Assembly: GCF_905171775.1 (NCBI RefSeq)
Contig: NC_053490.1
Location: 523,376,398 to 523,440,397 of the forward strand
Direction: 5' to 3'
Source: Rana temporaria
Lineage: Eukaryota; Chordata; Amphibia; Anura; Ranidae
Length of the DNA: 64,000 nt
Below the pieces are notes generated by a model. That model was not told the DNA's origin and made no database searches. It saw only the letters and a program-made list of their open reading frames with translations. Of this stretch, positions 45,299 through 57,207 are shown piece by piece. A program made the translations under genes and the position numbers. The stretch's first letter is position 1, and every line of letters starts with the position of its first letter.

Positions 45299-46583
45299 TG
45301 GAACCGAGACAAAGCATCAGCCACGACATTTTCAACCCCCGGTAAATGCACCGCATAAACAAACACATTCAGCTGCAGACACCGAAGTACCAAGTGTCTC
45401 AGGAGCCGAATCACTGGGGGAGACGACGCGGTCACGCGATTTATCACCTGCACGACCCCCAGGTTATCCCCATGGAAGCGCACCTTCCGATCCCGGAAAG
45501 ACGTGCCCCACAACTCAACCGCCAGCACCACTGGAAACAGCTCCAGCAGGACCAGATTTTTTGTAAAACCCGCAGCCAGCCAGGACTGAGGCCAGGGGCC
45601 AGCACTCCACTGTCCTTGAAAAAAGGCCCCAAAGCCTGATCCTCCAGCCGCGTCTGTGTACAGCTCTAGGTCAAAATTGCTGACCGGGCCGGACATCCAC
45701 AAGGCCCTTCCGTTAAAGGCCTCTAGAAAAGAGTGCCAGACCCGCAGGTCCTCCCTGTGCTCCTTCACCAGCCTTACATAGTGGTTGGGCAACCTAACCC
45801 CCGCCGTGCTGGCCGACAGACGCCGACAAAAAATTCTCCCCATCGGGAGGATCCTGCAGGCAAAGTTGAGCTTCCCCAAGAGCGACTGCAGCGCTCTCAG
45901 TTGTACCTTACGCATGCCAATCATCCCCCTGACCTCCGCCTTGAGCCCTCCAACTTGTCCACCGGCAGCCTGCATTCCATAGCCTCGGAATCGATGACTA
46001 TGCCCAAGAACTGAATGACCGACCTAGGCCCCTCCGTTTTGTCGGGCGCCAGTGGCACCCCAAAACGCTCCGCTATGTGCTCCAGCGTGGATAACAAAAC
46101 CGCGCAAACCTTTGACCCCGCCGGTCCAATGCAGAGAAAGTCATCCAGATAATGGATAATCGAATCCACCCCCGCCATGTCTCGTACCACCCACTCCAAG
46201 AAAGAACTGAACTGTTCGAATAATGCGCAGGACACCGAGCAACCCATGGGCAGGCACTTGTCCACATAGAATTCGCCCTCCCAGTGACACCCCAACAACC
46301 GGAAGCTGTCCGGGTGCACCGGCAACAGCCGGAAAGCCGCCTCGATGTCCGACTTGGCCATCAACGCTCCCCGGCCGTACCGCCTAACCCAACTCACCGC
46401 CGCGTCGAACGAAGTGTAGCACACTGAACAATCCTCCGCATTAATCGCATCGTTCACCGACCCCCCTTTTGGGAAGGAGAGGTGGTGTATGAGCCTAAAC
46501 TTGTTCGGTTCCTTCTTCGGTACCACCCCCAACGGGGAAACCACCAGGCCTGCTAACGGAGGGGACTCAAACGGGCCACCCAT
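45184..46583 (-). pseudogene. Ngaro-like pol: reverse transcriptase and RNase H
   Basis: Reverse transcriptase (46583-45921): LVVSPLGVVPKKEPNKFRLI, MAKSDIEAAFRLLPVHP with catalytic Asp, DKCLPMGCSVSCALFEQFSS, and IIHYLDDFLCIGP. A frameshift near 45960 leads to the RNase H frame (45975-45184): LYTDAAGGSGFGAFFQG, LLELFPVVLAVELWG, RFHGDNLGVVQVINR and VENVVADALSRFQW, giving D, E, D, D. Catalytic residues are retained. RT and RNase H would act on the element's RNA in the cytoplasm. Confidence 0.85.
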
Positions 46584-46695
46584 ACGGCCCAGCCCGACCT
46601 CCTTACGGGCTTCTCGGAAACCACTTCCGAGTGTTGCCTAGCTGAACGTAAATTTTCGGACATTGGCGGAATCACAGTCAAATTAGCAGGGATAA

Positions 46696-48510
46696 TTAAA
46701 TCGTTAAACTGCCAACAAACCCCCTTTTTCTTTCCGGCCGACTGTCCCAGGGAAGAGGCCCCGCCGGCCCCCCCCCTGAAAAAAACGGAGCCGACGTCCT
46801 CGGCGCCGTCATAAGCCGCATCCAAAGGCTAATGTCCTTCGCGTCCCACCGAATGTCCGGCCTAATCGCCCGGCGTTGCCTAAATTGCTCGTCATAACGA
46901 AGCCAACCCGTGCCCCCATAACACCGATAGGCCTCACTAATCGCCTCCTGGTAGCTGAAGAGCGCCGAACAGTGTTCGGGGTTCTTCTCGCCAATCACGC
47001 TGGCCAAAATAGAATAAGCCTGCGACCAATTCGCAAACGTGCGAGGTATGAGCCGATACCTCCGCTTTTCCTCGTCCTCCTTTTTGGAGTCCTCTGGCTT
47101 CACCCTGTCCAAGTTGAATTTCTCCAACGGTAATAAAGCGAATATCTCCACATATTCGCTCTTCCAGATTTTTTCCCGGACCTCTTGTTTCAAATGTGCC
47201 CCCAGCGGCGCATCATAACAAGTGTACACTTGCCCCTTTGCTTCATCCGCTAACCGCACCAAATCCCGTTTCTTGCCTGTGGCCCCTGCCGGCTCGGCAG
47301 TCCCACGGCTGCGCCGCCGGTCCTGACCCCAAGCCACCCCATTCGCCTCCTTCTCAGCCACCACTACCGCCGTTGGGGCAGCTGCCGCAGCAGCAGCCCC
47401 CCCTCCCGGCCCCCAAGCCGCTGTCGGGCCCGCGGGGGTCTGTCCCCCCCTTTTAGCTGGCTAACCAACGCCTCTAGCCCCGACAAAAATCTCTGCAACC
47501 CCGCATCCACCCCAGGATTCCCCACCTGTGCGTCCGTAACCTGGGAAGATGTCGCACTGCCCCCAGCCACCGCAGGCACCACCAACCTATCCCGGGCCCC
47601 CCCCACCCGGCCCCCAACAATCACATCATCACACCGTGAATTTGAAACAAATGTGGAAAAGGACTTACCGGGCTGCGTGGAAGCAATCCCATCAGCCGAT
47701 CGTCTGGAATCCCTCGCTGTAGGCACCGCGTTGGGCACGACCTCCTCCTCCGAACCGGACAGCTCCCCATCCGACTGGTCCTCGCACAACCCCTCTTCCC
47801 CCGATGATGACCCCCCGGGCAGCTCGGTCCCGGCGGCCGAAGGCCCAGGGCCGGATTCGCTCTCCCTGCGGGCCCTGGACCCGTAAGCGGATTTAGCCGG
47901 CGCTTTCCTGCCAGGCGTAACACTGCTGCGGTCTTCCTCTTGACTTCTCCCCCTCGCCGCCTGGGCCTCCTGCAAGTGGCTAGCCGTAGCAGCTGAAGGG
48001 CTAGCCACCGTACTCCGGGATCCCTCTCGCCGAGGCCTGCTGACCGGGCCCGTCTCCACCTGATCCCCACGTCGGGCGGGCATGGCCGCCGCACCTGAGC
48101 CCCCCGGCCGTCCCCCCCTCTGTCCTTGGGTGCTTCTGGTCCCCCCAGCCGGGCCCTCAATGACCCCTGTAGCCGCCCCCGCCGCACGTTTTGCGGGGGG
48201 GCCCGATGGGGCCCTGTTCCTGCCGCCTTCTGACCGTTGCTGGCCAGGGGATGTGCTGGGTGAATACCTGCGGGGGGGCGCGACGAGCGCGACCGCGCGG
48301 TCCCCCGGCCGGTGTGACTGGGCCCCGATAGCGCTGCTTCCCCACCGCTCTGACTAGTGTCCTGGCCGTGTGGTTAGGCCCCGACGCTGCCGCGCCATTA
48401 GCCGCCCCGCTCTGAGGGAGGAGTGCCCCCAGCTGACGCTGCAGCCAGTCCTCCCCCCGCACCGCCGCCTCAGCCCTAAGCTGTGTAAACAGGGCCTCAA
48501 TCCCCGCCAT
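46696..48510 (-). pseudogene. Ngaro-like gag
   Basis: The first part (about 48510-47364) is low-complexity, rich in Pro, Arg, Ser and Gly, with an acidic patch (GELSGSEEEVV). After a frameshift near 47364 the conserved part follows: QVYTCYDAPLGAHLKQEVRE, KIWKSEYVEIFALLPLEKF, RTFANWSQAYSILASVIGEK, WLRYDEQFRQRRAIRP and WDAKDISLWMRLM. These blocks are typical of vertebrate Ngaro Gag. It ends at 46696 ahead of the RT frame. The starting Met is uncertain because the leader is GC-rich and open in several frames. Confidence 0.75.
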
Positions 48511-48789
48511 CTCGCCGCCCCTACCTGTGTCCCAACGATCGCTGTGCAGAAAAAAAACTGTTGCAGGCTGTACAGACCATGCAACTTTGCTCCCCCACGC
48601 CTGTCTGCCCGGGAAACTGGATGGTGGGAGATATATATAATCTCCCCTCCCACCGCTCCTGCTCCTCCTCCCCCCCAGCTACCAGGGTTCTGTTAACCCT
48701 GTCATGCCGGCCCTACGCTGACTTGCAGTTGGCTCCGTGCCTCTCTAAAAACATGCATGCATCCCTACATACTAAGGGGGGGGGGGGTA

Positions 48790-48862
48790 CAATTGGGAAT
48801 CGATGTTGAAGGATCTGGGTGTTCTGGTAAATCACACTTAATGATGCCAATGCCAATCTGCA
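48790..48862 (+). pseudogene. LINE reverse transcriptase fragment, right part
   Basis: It translates as YNWESMLKDLGVLVNHTLND, continuing the fragment at 42992-43077 after the Ngaro element. The two parts lie in the order expected for one gene. Confidence 0.55.
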
Positions 48863-50122
48863 GTTTTTAACCACTTAAGACCCGGACCAATATGCAGCTA
48901 AAGGACCCAAGGTGTTTTTACAATTTGGCACTGTGCTGCTTTAACTGGTAATTGCGCGGTCATGCAATGTTGTACCGAAACAAAATTTGCATCCTTTTCT
49001 TCCCAGAAATAGAGCTTTCTTTTTGATGGTATTTCATTTGCCTCTGCGATTTTAATTTTTTGCGATATAAACGGAAAAAGACCGAAAATTTTGAAAAAAA
49101 AATGATATTTTCGACTTTTTGTTATAAGAAAAATCGAATAAACAAAATTTTAGTCAAACATTTAGGCCAAAATGTATTCAGCCACATGTCTTTAGCAAAA
49201 AAAAATCGCAATAAGCGTATATTTATTTCTCAAAAGTTATAGCGTCTACAAACTAGAGTACATTTTCTGGAATTTACACAGCTTTTAATTTGACTGCCTA
49301 TCATTTCTTGAGGTGCTAAAATGGCAGGGCAGTACCCCCCCCCACCCCATTTTGGAAAGTAGACACCCCAAGGAAACTGCTGAGAGGCATGTTGAGTCCA
49401 TTGAATATTTTTTTTTTTTTGTCCCAAGTGATTGAATAATGACAACATTTTTTTTACAAAAAGTTGTCACTAAATGATATATTGCTCACACATGCCATGG
49501 TTTTATGTGGAATTGCACCCCAAAATACATTCTGCTGTTTCTCCTGAGTACGGGGATACCACATGTTTGGGACTTTTTGGGAGCCTAGCCGCGTATGGGA
49601 CCCCAAAAACCAAGCACCGCCTTCAGCATTTCTAAGGGCGCAAATTTTTGATTTCACTCCTCACTACCTATCACATTTTTTTTAAAGCAAAGGCCCTACA
49701 GATTAAAATGGTGGGTTTAGCATTTTTTTCCCACACAGTATTTGCGCAGCGATTTTTCAAACGCATTCTTTGGGGAAAAAATACACTTTTTTATTTTAAA
49801 GCACTAAAATACACTATATTGCCCAAATTATTGATGAAATAAAAAAGATGATCTTGGGCCGAGTACATGGATACCAAACACGACATACTTAAAAATTGCG
49901 CACAAACGCGCAGTGGCAACAAACTACATACATTTTTAAAAGCCTTTAAAAGCCTTTACAGGTTACCACATTAGATTTACAGAGCAGGTCTACTGCAAAA
50001 ATGACTGCCCTCGATCTGCCCTTCGCGGTGATACTTCACATGCATGGTTCAATTGCTGTTTACATATGACTACAGACCGACGCTTGTGTTCACCTTTGCG
50101 CAAGAGCAGGGGGGACAGGGAT

Positions 50123-50156
<34 letters not shown>

Positions 50157-50769
50157 TATTTAGCTTTTTTTTTTTTTTTTTTGTAAACTGTTCCTTCCAT
50201 TTTATTTATTTTTTACCATTTTTATTGTTATCTCAGGGAATGTAAATATCCCTTATGATGGCAGTAGTTAGTGACAGGTACTCTTTTTTTTAAAAAAAAT
50301 GAGGTCTATTAGACCCTAGATTATTCCTCTGCCCTCAAAGCATCTGACCACACCAAGATCGGTGTGATAAAAGGCTTTCCCAATTTCCTAATGGCGCTGT
50401 TCATATCCGGGGGGGCATTCCCTCCCACTGAATGTAAAAGCAGTCTAGAGGCTAATTAGCTGCTAGGACTGCTTTTACATGAAAGCCGACCGCTGGCTGA
50501 AAAGAATGATACCAAGATGAAAAACCTGTAGGCATCATTCTGGTATAACCATTCAAAGTCCAGCAACATACCAGTACGTTGATGGTTCTTGTTGGACATG
50601 TATTGTTATCTTTTTTTTCATGCAGCCTGTTGGCTGAACGAAAAAAAGATTGATCGGTGGGTATGCCCACCATTAGAATCCCTCCCTTCCTCCACCCACT
50701 TCTAATGATGGGCATACATGCACCATTTATATACGCCGAAGCATGGGGGCATCCTCCCGCAAAAAAGTT

Positions 50770-50922
50770 ATGCCGCGTACACACGGTCGGACTTTTCCAC
50801 GGGCAAGCCTCCGTCGGAATTTCGACCGTATGTACGCGGCATAAAAAGTTATGCCGCGTACATACGGTCGGACTTTTCCACGGGAAAGCCTCCGTAGGAA
50901 TGTCGACCGTATGTACGCGGCA
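50770..50922. mobile_element. Two tandem copies of a 73-bp palindromic mini-MITE
   Basis: Each copy runs from atgccgcgtacacacggtcg to ccgtatgtacgcggcat and is nearly palindromic. The copies lie at 50770-50842 and 50850-50922, with aaaaagtt before each. They sit in the loop of a larger inverted pair, gccgaagcatgggggcat and atgcccccatgcttcggc. Confidence 0.8.
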
Positions 50923-51388
50923 TTAGGAGCAAAATCGCTCCTCCGCCCCTAATGCCCCCATGCTTCGGCATATATGCTCTTTTTTAACTGTGGTGGGAAA
51001 TCACCTCCTACAGCACTGGAGTCACGGCTTTATATATCGTGGGAGCAAACGCTGTTGCTGTCAAGATAAATAAGTCTGCGCAACAGCTGAATGACATTAC
51101 TGAAAAGCAAGCATGAAAACAATAAAACTTTGCAGAATAGAATACAGTAAAAAAGAGCAGAACAGTAGAGCGAGAATAGAGAGGGAGAGAACAATAAAAC
51201 GCCAACTATTTTTGTTTTTTTAGATTATATATTTTTTTTGTTTTTATTTTTTACTTTTTTTTTTTAATACTTTTTTGTAACTGTAACTGTTCAACTTTTC
51301 GGTTCCAGGTTTGGGTCTCTCAAAATGCGATGGCATCTTGGGAGACCCTGTGTAAGTGTGCCTAGCCTGTGAAATGCTTTACCCTACC

Positions 51389-53325
51389 CTAATACTTCAC
51401 TCGTGTGTGGAAGCGTTCAAAACATTCACCAATACAAAGACCAGGATTGGTAGGACAGCGGGGACAAAAATAACGGGTGTCACACCTAGATCCACACTTG
51501 CTAGAGACACAACATCTTCTTTGGGGGGCTCGTTGGGTGGGGGTACTCTCGAGGACATATGCCTCTCATGCAGTCAGCTTACTGCATTTGGTAGGGGATG
51601 GTGAGGTGCAGAACCGCCTGGATACAGGAGTTCTAAGATGATCTCATCCTGGAATGTAAGGAAGGATCCATTCTGTCCTGAAGTTTTCTATAAGACATAA
51701 GCATTCATTAAAGTCAAATTAAATAAATATAGACACACTTTTTTGTACCAGCGTCTCGCCTTACGGGCAATATGATACAGCGCCATCAACTGGTCGTTGA
51801 GATCCACCCCTCCCATATTTTGGTTATATCTGTGGACACAGAGGGGTTTCTCCACAAGACCAGCCGCCATACGAATTTGTACTGTCGTGTCTGCGTGAAT
51901 TAAGGGTGGTAAGAACGAAAACATTCTTATTGTCCCGCCACTTCACAGCGAGCAAATTATTACACATGCAGCAGGCTCTCGCCCCCAGCCTAAGACGGGA
52001 GTCTACAAGCCGCTGGGGAAAGCCCCGTCGATTAGGTCGCACGGTGCCACATGCTCCAATCTGATGATCAAACAAGTGACTAAAAAGTGGCACGCTGGTG
52101 TAATTGTCCACGTATAAGTGGTACCCCTTTCCGAATAAGGGTGACACCAAGTCCCACACGATCTTGCCAGCACTCCCCATGTAATCTGGGCAACCCTCCG
52201 GCTCTACCTCACTATCTTTGCCCTCATAAACCCTAAAGCTCCATATGTAGCCTGTTGCCCTGTCACAAAGCTTATAGAGCTTGACCCTGTATCTGGCACG
52301 CTTGCTGGGAAGGTACTGCTTGAAAGACAAGCGGCCAGAAAATGTAATCAGGGACTCATCAACGCAGACAACTTGCTGGGGATTAAACAAGGCTGCATAA
52401 CGTTCGTTGAAATGGTTTATGAGGGGCCGAATTTTATAGAGCCGGTCAAATTCAGGGTCTCCACGTGGACAACATATTGCATTGTCACTGAAATGTAAGA
52501 ACCGCAGGATCGCCTCGTATCGTTTCCTGGCCATGCAAGCAGAATATGGGCATATGGTGGTGTGGACTTGTGGACCAATACATCCGCAACTTCGGAAATT
52601 GGTGTATGCCCATGTTGAGGGTAAGGCCCAGAAAGGTCTTAAATTCGGAAACCGTAAGTGGTTTCCATTCTCTGGCAAGGAAGGACTGGGGATTAGCGGC
52701 AATGTAAGTACCAGCATATAAATTACTCTGGTCCACAATAGATCTTCCCTGAAATACAGCGAATAAAAATCAAGTGACCTAAAATCCACCTGAATATCGG
52801 GTTGACCAGTGAATGGGGGAAGGACGGGTTCTGCAGAAGTGGTGGGGACCCAATCAGGATAGGCGAATTCTGCAGGAAGGGCACTATGGGCACAACGGGT
52901 CTGTCTTTGTCTTTTTCTCTGTGGCAGCGGGACACTACTTGTGCTTGCCACCTCGCCAGCTTGAACTGCACTTATGGGACTCGCCACGTCACCACGTGAT
53001 ACTGCAGTGCTGGATGAACGACCAGGGTGTACTAGGCCGCTGGTGCTTGCCAGTTCACCAGAAGGAATAGCAGCGCTAGTATACTTCTCTGCTCCATACA
53101 AGGGTCCTGCGGTTCTTGCTGATCAACAACATCAGAACGGGGTCGGGTACGCCTGGCCTTAGCAGGGACCACAACTTCGTCATCAGAGCTGTCTGGCATG
53201 GAGCCGCCGTCGTATACAGGATCGTATTCTGAGCCAGAATCTGACAGATGCGTGACCTCCTCTTCACTATCTGTCAGGCTCAGAATTCTGTAGGCCTCTT
53301 CACAAGTGTACATTCGCTTTGCCAT
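51389..53325 (-). pseudogene. piggyBac-family transposase, frameshifted
   Basis: The start at 53325 gives MAKRMYTCEEAYRILSL and an acidic N-terminus (DSEEEVTHLSDSGSEYD), common in vertebrate piggyBac transposases. A frameshift near 53090 leads to the long catalytic frame (53101-51824): QVVCVDESLITFSGR holds the first Asp, GYHLYVDNYTSVPLF the second. A shift near 51920 leads to HRYNQNMGGVDLNDQLMALY with the third Asp group. The C-terminal Cys-rich zinc domain (RRCCVSSKCGSRCDTRYFCP, then GLCIGECFERFH) is still readable down to a stop at 51389, with stops in between. Total length is near the usual 560-600 residues. Catalytic residues and the zinc domain are kept, so decay is recent to moderate. 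Confidence 0.9.
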
Positions 53326-54908
53326 TTTGGGCTCTAAATTTAGTGGTACACTAGTAAGATTCACAGGTAAAAATGCACCTGTCATCAAACGTAGAAAACG
53401 CTTAAAAAATAAAAAACGGTTAGCGATCGCAGGGATCAGGCCTGTCTCTGCGAACGCTGCAGTTATGTGTGTTGTGTTTTGAAAGGGACAGTGATCGATC
53501 GATACTGCACTTGGGTGGGTTAGGCTGGGCGGAGGGGCAAAACGCAGATGCTAGCGGGTATCTGGGCTGATTCCGCTAACAATGCGTTTTTGGGTACCCT
53601 AAACTGCTGGGTACGCTAGTATAGATCTGATCAGATCAGGTATCGATCCGTTCAGATACTATACCACTAAGGGGGGTGTATGCTTTGCGCGTGGGTGTAA
53701 GCGTTACTGGCACTAACCTAATGCTGCCTGGGGCGACGCAGACCCTGACTGACACAAAAATGTAATTGATATCACCCACCGGGTGATCAGGGGGATAAAC
53801 CTTTATTGGGTTATATACGGCGGGTGCCCTGATGCTATAAACAGCAAACTAACTAACCAGCGTCAACCGTAACACTTATACGGTGATCACTGGTGAAAGG
53901 GTTAACTAGGGGGCAATCAGGGGGTTAAAACCTTTATTAGGTAATATATGGGGGTACCTGACGCTTTCTAAAAACCTGGCGGCGAACCTAAATAACTAAA
54001 TAGCTAACTGGCTAACCAGTGTCACCAGTGACACTTATACGGTGATCACTGGTGAAAGGGTTAAAGGGTCACTAAAGGAAAAAATGTTATCAGCTTATAT
54101 ACCTTCCTTTACCTTATTGCAGTGTTGTTTTCATTTCCTGCTTGTTCGTTTTTCCTCTGAATTAGAGTTGTGTCTTGTCATTTCTCCCCACTTCCTGGTT
54201 GTGTAGATAAGAAAAAGTCAGCAGAGCGAGGACTTCACAGTGTGGTCACTAACGTGCTCTCTCTCTCTGGTTAGACTACAGGTCTGCGTGAGAACGCTGT
54301 GTACGTCTGTGTAGACTAGAAGGAGCTGTGATATAGTGGGTGTGTCTAACACCCCAGCACCTCCTCTCTTTCTGAAAGTTTCGTTTCAGGCAAGCTCTGC
54401 CCTGCCTGGATCCCGCCCCCTTTGATAAGAGGAAAGGTTCACTAAAGACACTGAGTTTCCAGCAGCTGAAGACAAACGTTGCAGAAAAGCCAAAAAAAAA
54501 AAAAAAGTAAAATCTTTTACTCTGTTTCATCATATACAATATCATAGCAACAGGTACAGCTGTATTTTAAATAATAATCATGACGTTTTTCGTTTTCGAG
54601 GAGGCGGGAATATGTGTGGGAGGAGAGAGGAGAATCAAATGTGTATAGGCAGCGGGGCGTGAAGGGGTGTATACTGGGGGTGGTTTGGGCGGAGCACGGC
54701 TAAAGTGTGCATGAGAACTTTGCTTGTTTTCATCCGCACTTGGAAAATAAAAAATCGCTTCTGCGCATGCGCAAACCGCTAAGCCTAATGGGAACTGTAG
54801 TTCCTATTAGGCGGTGACGTTTAGAACAAGAACGCGCACCGCAAAACCAGGAAGTCAGGGGAAAGAAAAGACAGGACGGACGGAAGCTACAATGAATGTC
54901 CTTTTTGA

Positions 54909-57207
54909 CCACTGGGCACGAAAACCCCCTTAATCACCAGACCAATTTTCAGCTTTCGGTGCTCTCACATTTTGAATGACAATAACTCAGTCATACAACA
55001 CTGTAACCAAATGAATTTTTTGTCCTTTTTTTCCCACAAATAGAGCTTTCTTTTGGTGGTATTTGATCACCTCTGCGGTTTTTATTTTTTCCGCTATAAA
55101 TGAAAAAATAAAGAAAATGTTGTAAAAAAAAATGAATTTTTCTTCATTTCTATTATAAAATTTAGCAAAAAATAAAAATTTCTTCATAAATTTGGCTTAA
55201 AATGTATACTGCTACATATCTTTGGTAAAAAAATATATATATATTTGGTTATTATTTAGTCTGGGTGAAAGTTATAGGGTCTACAAGCTATGGTGCCAAT
55301 ATCTGAAAATTGATCAATTTGATCACACCTGAAGTACTGACGGCCTCTCTCGTTTCTTGAGACCCTAACATGCCAGAAAGACATAAATGTTTTGATCACT
55401 TTTATTCCAATTACAAGGAATGTAAACATCTCTTGTAATAGGAATATAGCATGACAGGTCCTTTTTACAGTGAGATATGGGGTCAATAAGATGATTATTC
55501 TTATGGTGTAGAGAATCGCCGACTGAAAAAGATGATCTCTGTATGATGCCTGTAGGTGCAGGCATCATTCAGATATCCCTGCACAAAGTCAAGGACGTCA
55601 TATGACGGCCGGCGGGCAGGAAGTGCTTAAAACACATTTTTTTCCGGGTTTTGCAGAGTATTGGTGCGGGGGAACTGCAGAGTATTGGTGCGGGGGAACT
55701 GCAGAGTATTGGTGCGGGGGAACTGCAGAGTATTGGTGCGGGGGAACTGCAGAGTATTGGTGCGGGGGAACTGCAGAGTATTGGTGCGGGGGAACGGCAG
55801 AGTATTGGTGCGGGGGGGAACGGCAGAGTATTGGTGCGGGGGGGAACGGCAGAGTATTGGTGCGGGGGGGAACGGCAGAGTATTGGTGCGGGGGGGAACG
55901 GCAGAGTATTGGTGCGGGCGGGAGCGGCAGAGTATTGGTGCGGGGGGGAACGGCAGAGTATTGGTGCGGGGGGGAACGGCAGAGTATTGTGCGGGGGGGA
56001 ACTGCAGAGTATTGTGCGGGGGGGGGACTGCAGAGTATTGTGGGGGGGGACTGCAGAGTATTGTGCGGGGGGGAACTGCAGAGTATTGTGCGGGGGGGAA
56101 CTGCAGAGTATTGTGCGGGGGGAACTGCAGAGTATTGTGCGGGTGGGAACTGCAGAGTATTGTGCGGGGGGGGGAACTGCAGAGTATTGTGGGGGGGAAC
56201 TGCAGAGTATTGTGCGGGGGGGAACTGCAGAGTATTGTGCGGGGGGGGAACTGCAGAGTATTGTGCGGGGGGGAACTGCAGAGTATTGTGCGGGGGGTAC
56301 TGCAGAGTATTGTGCGGGGGGGGGAACTGGAGAGTATTGTGGGGGGGAACTGCAGAGTATTGTGGGGGGGGGAACTGCAGAGTATTGTGCGGGGGGGAAC
56401 TGCAGAGTATTGTGCGGGGGGGAACTGCAGAGTATTGTGCGGGGGTATTGCAGAGCATTGGTGCTGGGGTATTGCAGAGCATTGGTGCTGGGGTATTGCA
56501 GAGCATTGGTGCTGGGGTATTGCAGAGCATTGGTGCTGGGGTATTGCAGAGTATTGGTGCTGGGGTATTGCAGAGTATTGGTGCTGGGGCATTGCAGAGT
56601 ATTGGTGCTGGGGCATTGCAGAGTATTGGTGCGGGGGGCATTGCAGAGTATTGGTGCGGGGGGTATTGCAGAGTATTGGTGCGGGGGGCATTGCAGAGTA
56701 TTAGCGGGGGGTATTGCAGGGGGTATTTCAGAGTATTGCAGGGGGTATTTCAGAGTATTGCAGGGGGTATGGCAGAGAGTATTGCAGAGTATGGCAGGGA
56801 GTATTGCAGGGGGTATTGCAGAGTATGGCAGGGGGTATTGCACAGTATTGGGGCGGGGGTTGAAGGGATGGATGGATCTGTGACTGCAATAGTCACAGAT
56901 CCATCCACAGCGCTGCTGACACCCGCGCTCCCCCTCTCACACTGTACCGATCGGTACAGAGAGAGGAGGGAGGAACCGGCATCATCAAATGACGCCGGTT
57001 TGTTTACATGTGATCGCTCCGTCATTGGACGGAGTGATCACGTGGTAAACCGCCGCTATCAGCGGCGATTTACCGTGATCCGTGATCCGCCGGGTCCTCC
57101 GGAGATTCCCATGTGCGCGCTATTCTGGGAGGACGTCCATGGACGTCCTCCCAGAGTTAAGCAACCACTTTGCCGCCGTATTATGACGGTCAGCGGTGAG
57201 CAAGTGG
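54909..57207. mobile_element. piggyBac-type MITE L with a G-rich minisatellite
   Basis: The ends are ccactgggcacg and gcaagtgg, with TTGA at the left and TTTAA at the right as decayed target copies. Inside are ggtggtatttgatcacctct, the minisatellite, and a right part with gtgatcgctccgtcattgg and gacgtcctcccag. Confidence 0.65.
55655..56870 (+). repeat. 24-bp G-rich minisatellite, about 50 copies
   Basis: The unit is gcagagtattggtgcgggggaact-like, 22-26 bp, with the G-run varying from 5 to 9. Sub-blocks differ: ggtgcggggg (left), gtgcggggggg without gg (middle), gcattggtgctggggt (right), then gcagggggtatttcagagta. G-runs sit on the plus strand only. Frames of 350-530 codons on both strands are artefacts. 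Confidence 0.95.

Larger units (their letters stand above)
43078..48776 (-). mobile_element. Ngaro-like tyrosine-recombinase retrotransposon
   Basis: It reads right to left: leader, gag, RT-RNase H, tyrosine recombinase, SGNH-hydrolase-like domain, terminal region with short gtactggtgtccatc repeats at 43503-43555. The boundaries are set by the LINE fragment it interrupts and are accurate to about 10-20 bp. Assignment to Ngaro rather than DIRS rests on the Gag block (HLKQEVREKIWKSEYVEIF, WLRYDEQFRQRR), the RT motif YLDDFLCIG and the extra hydrolase domain. All reading frames contain shifts. Confidence 0.85.
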
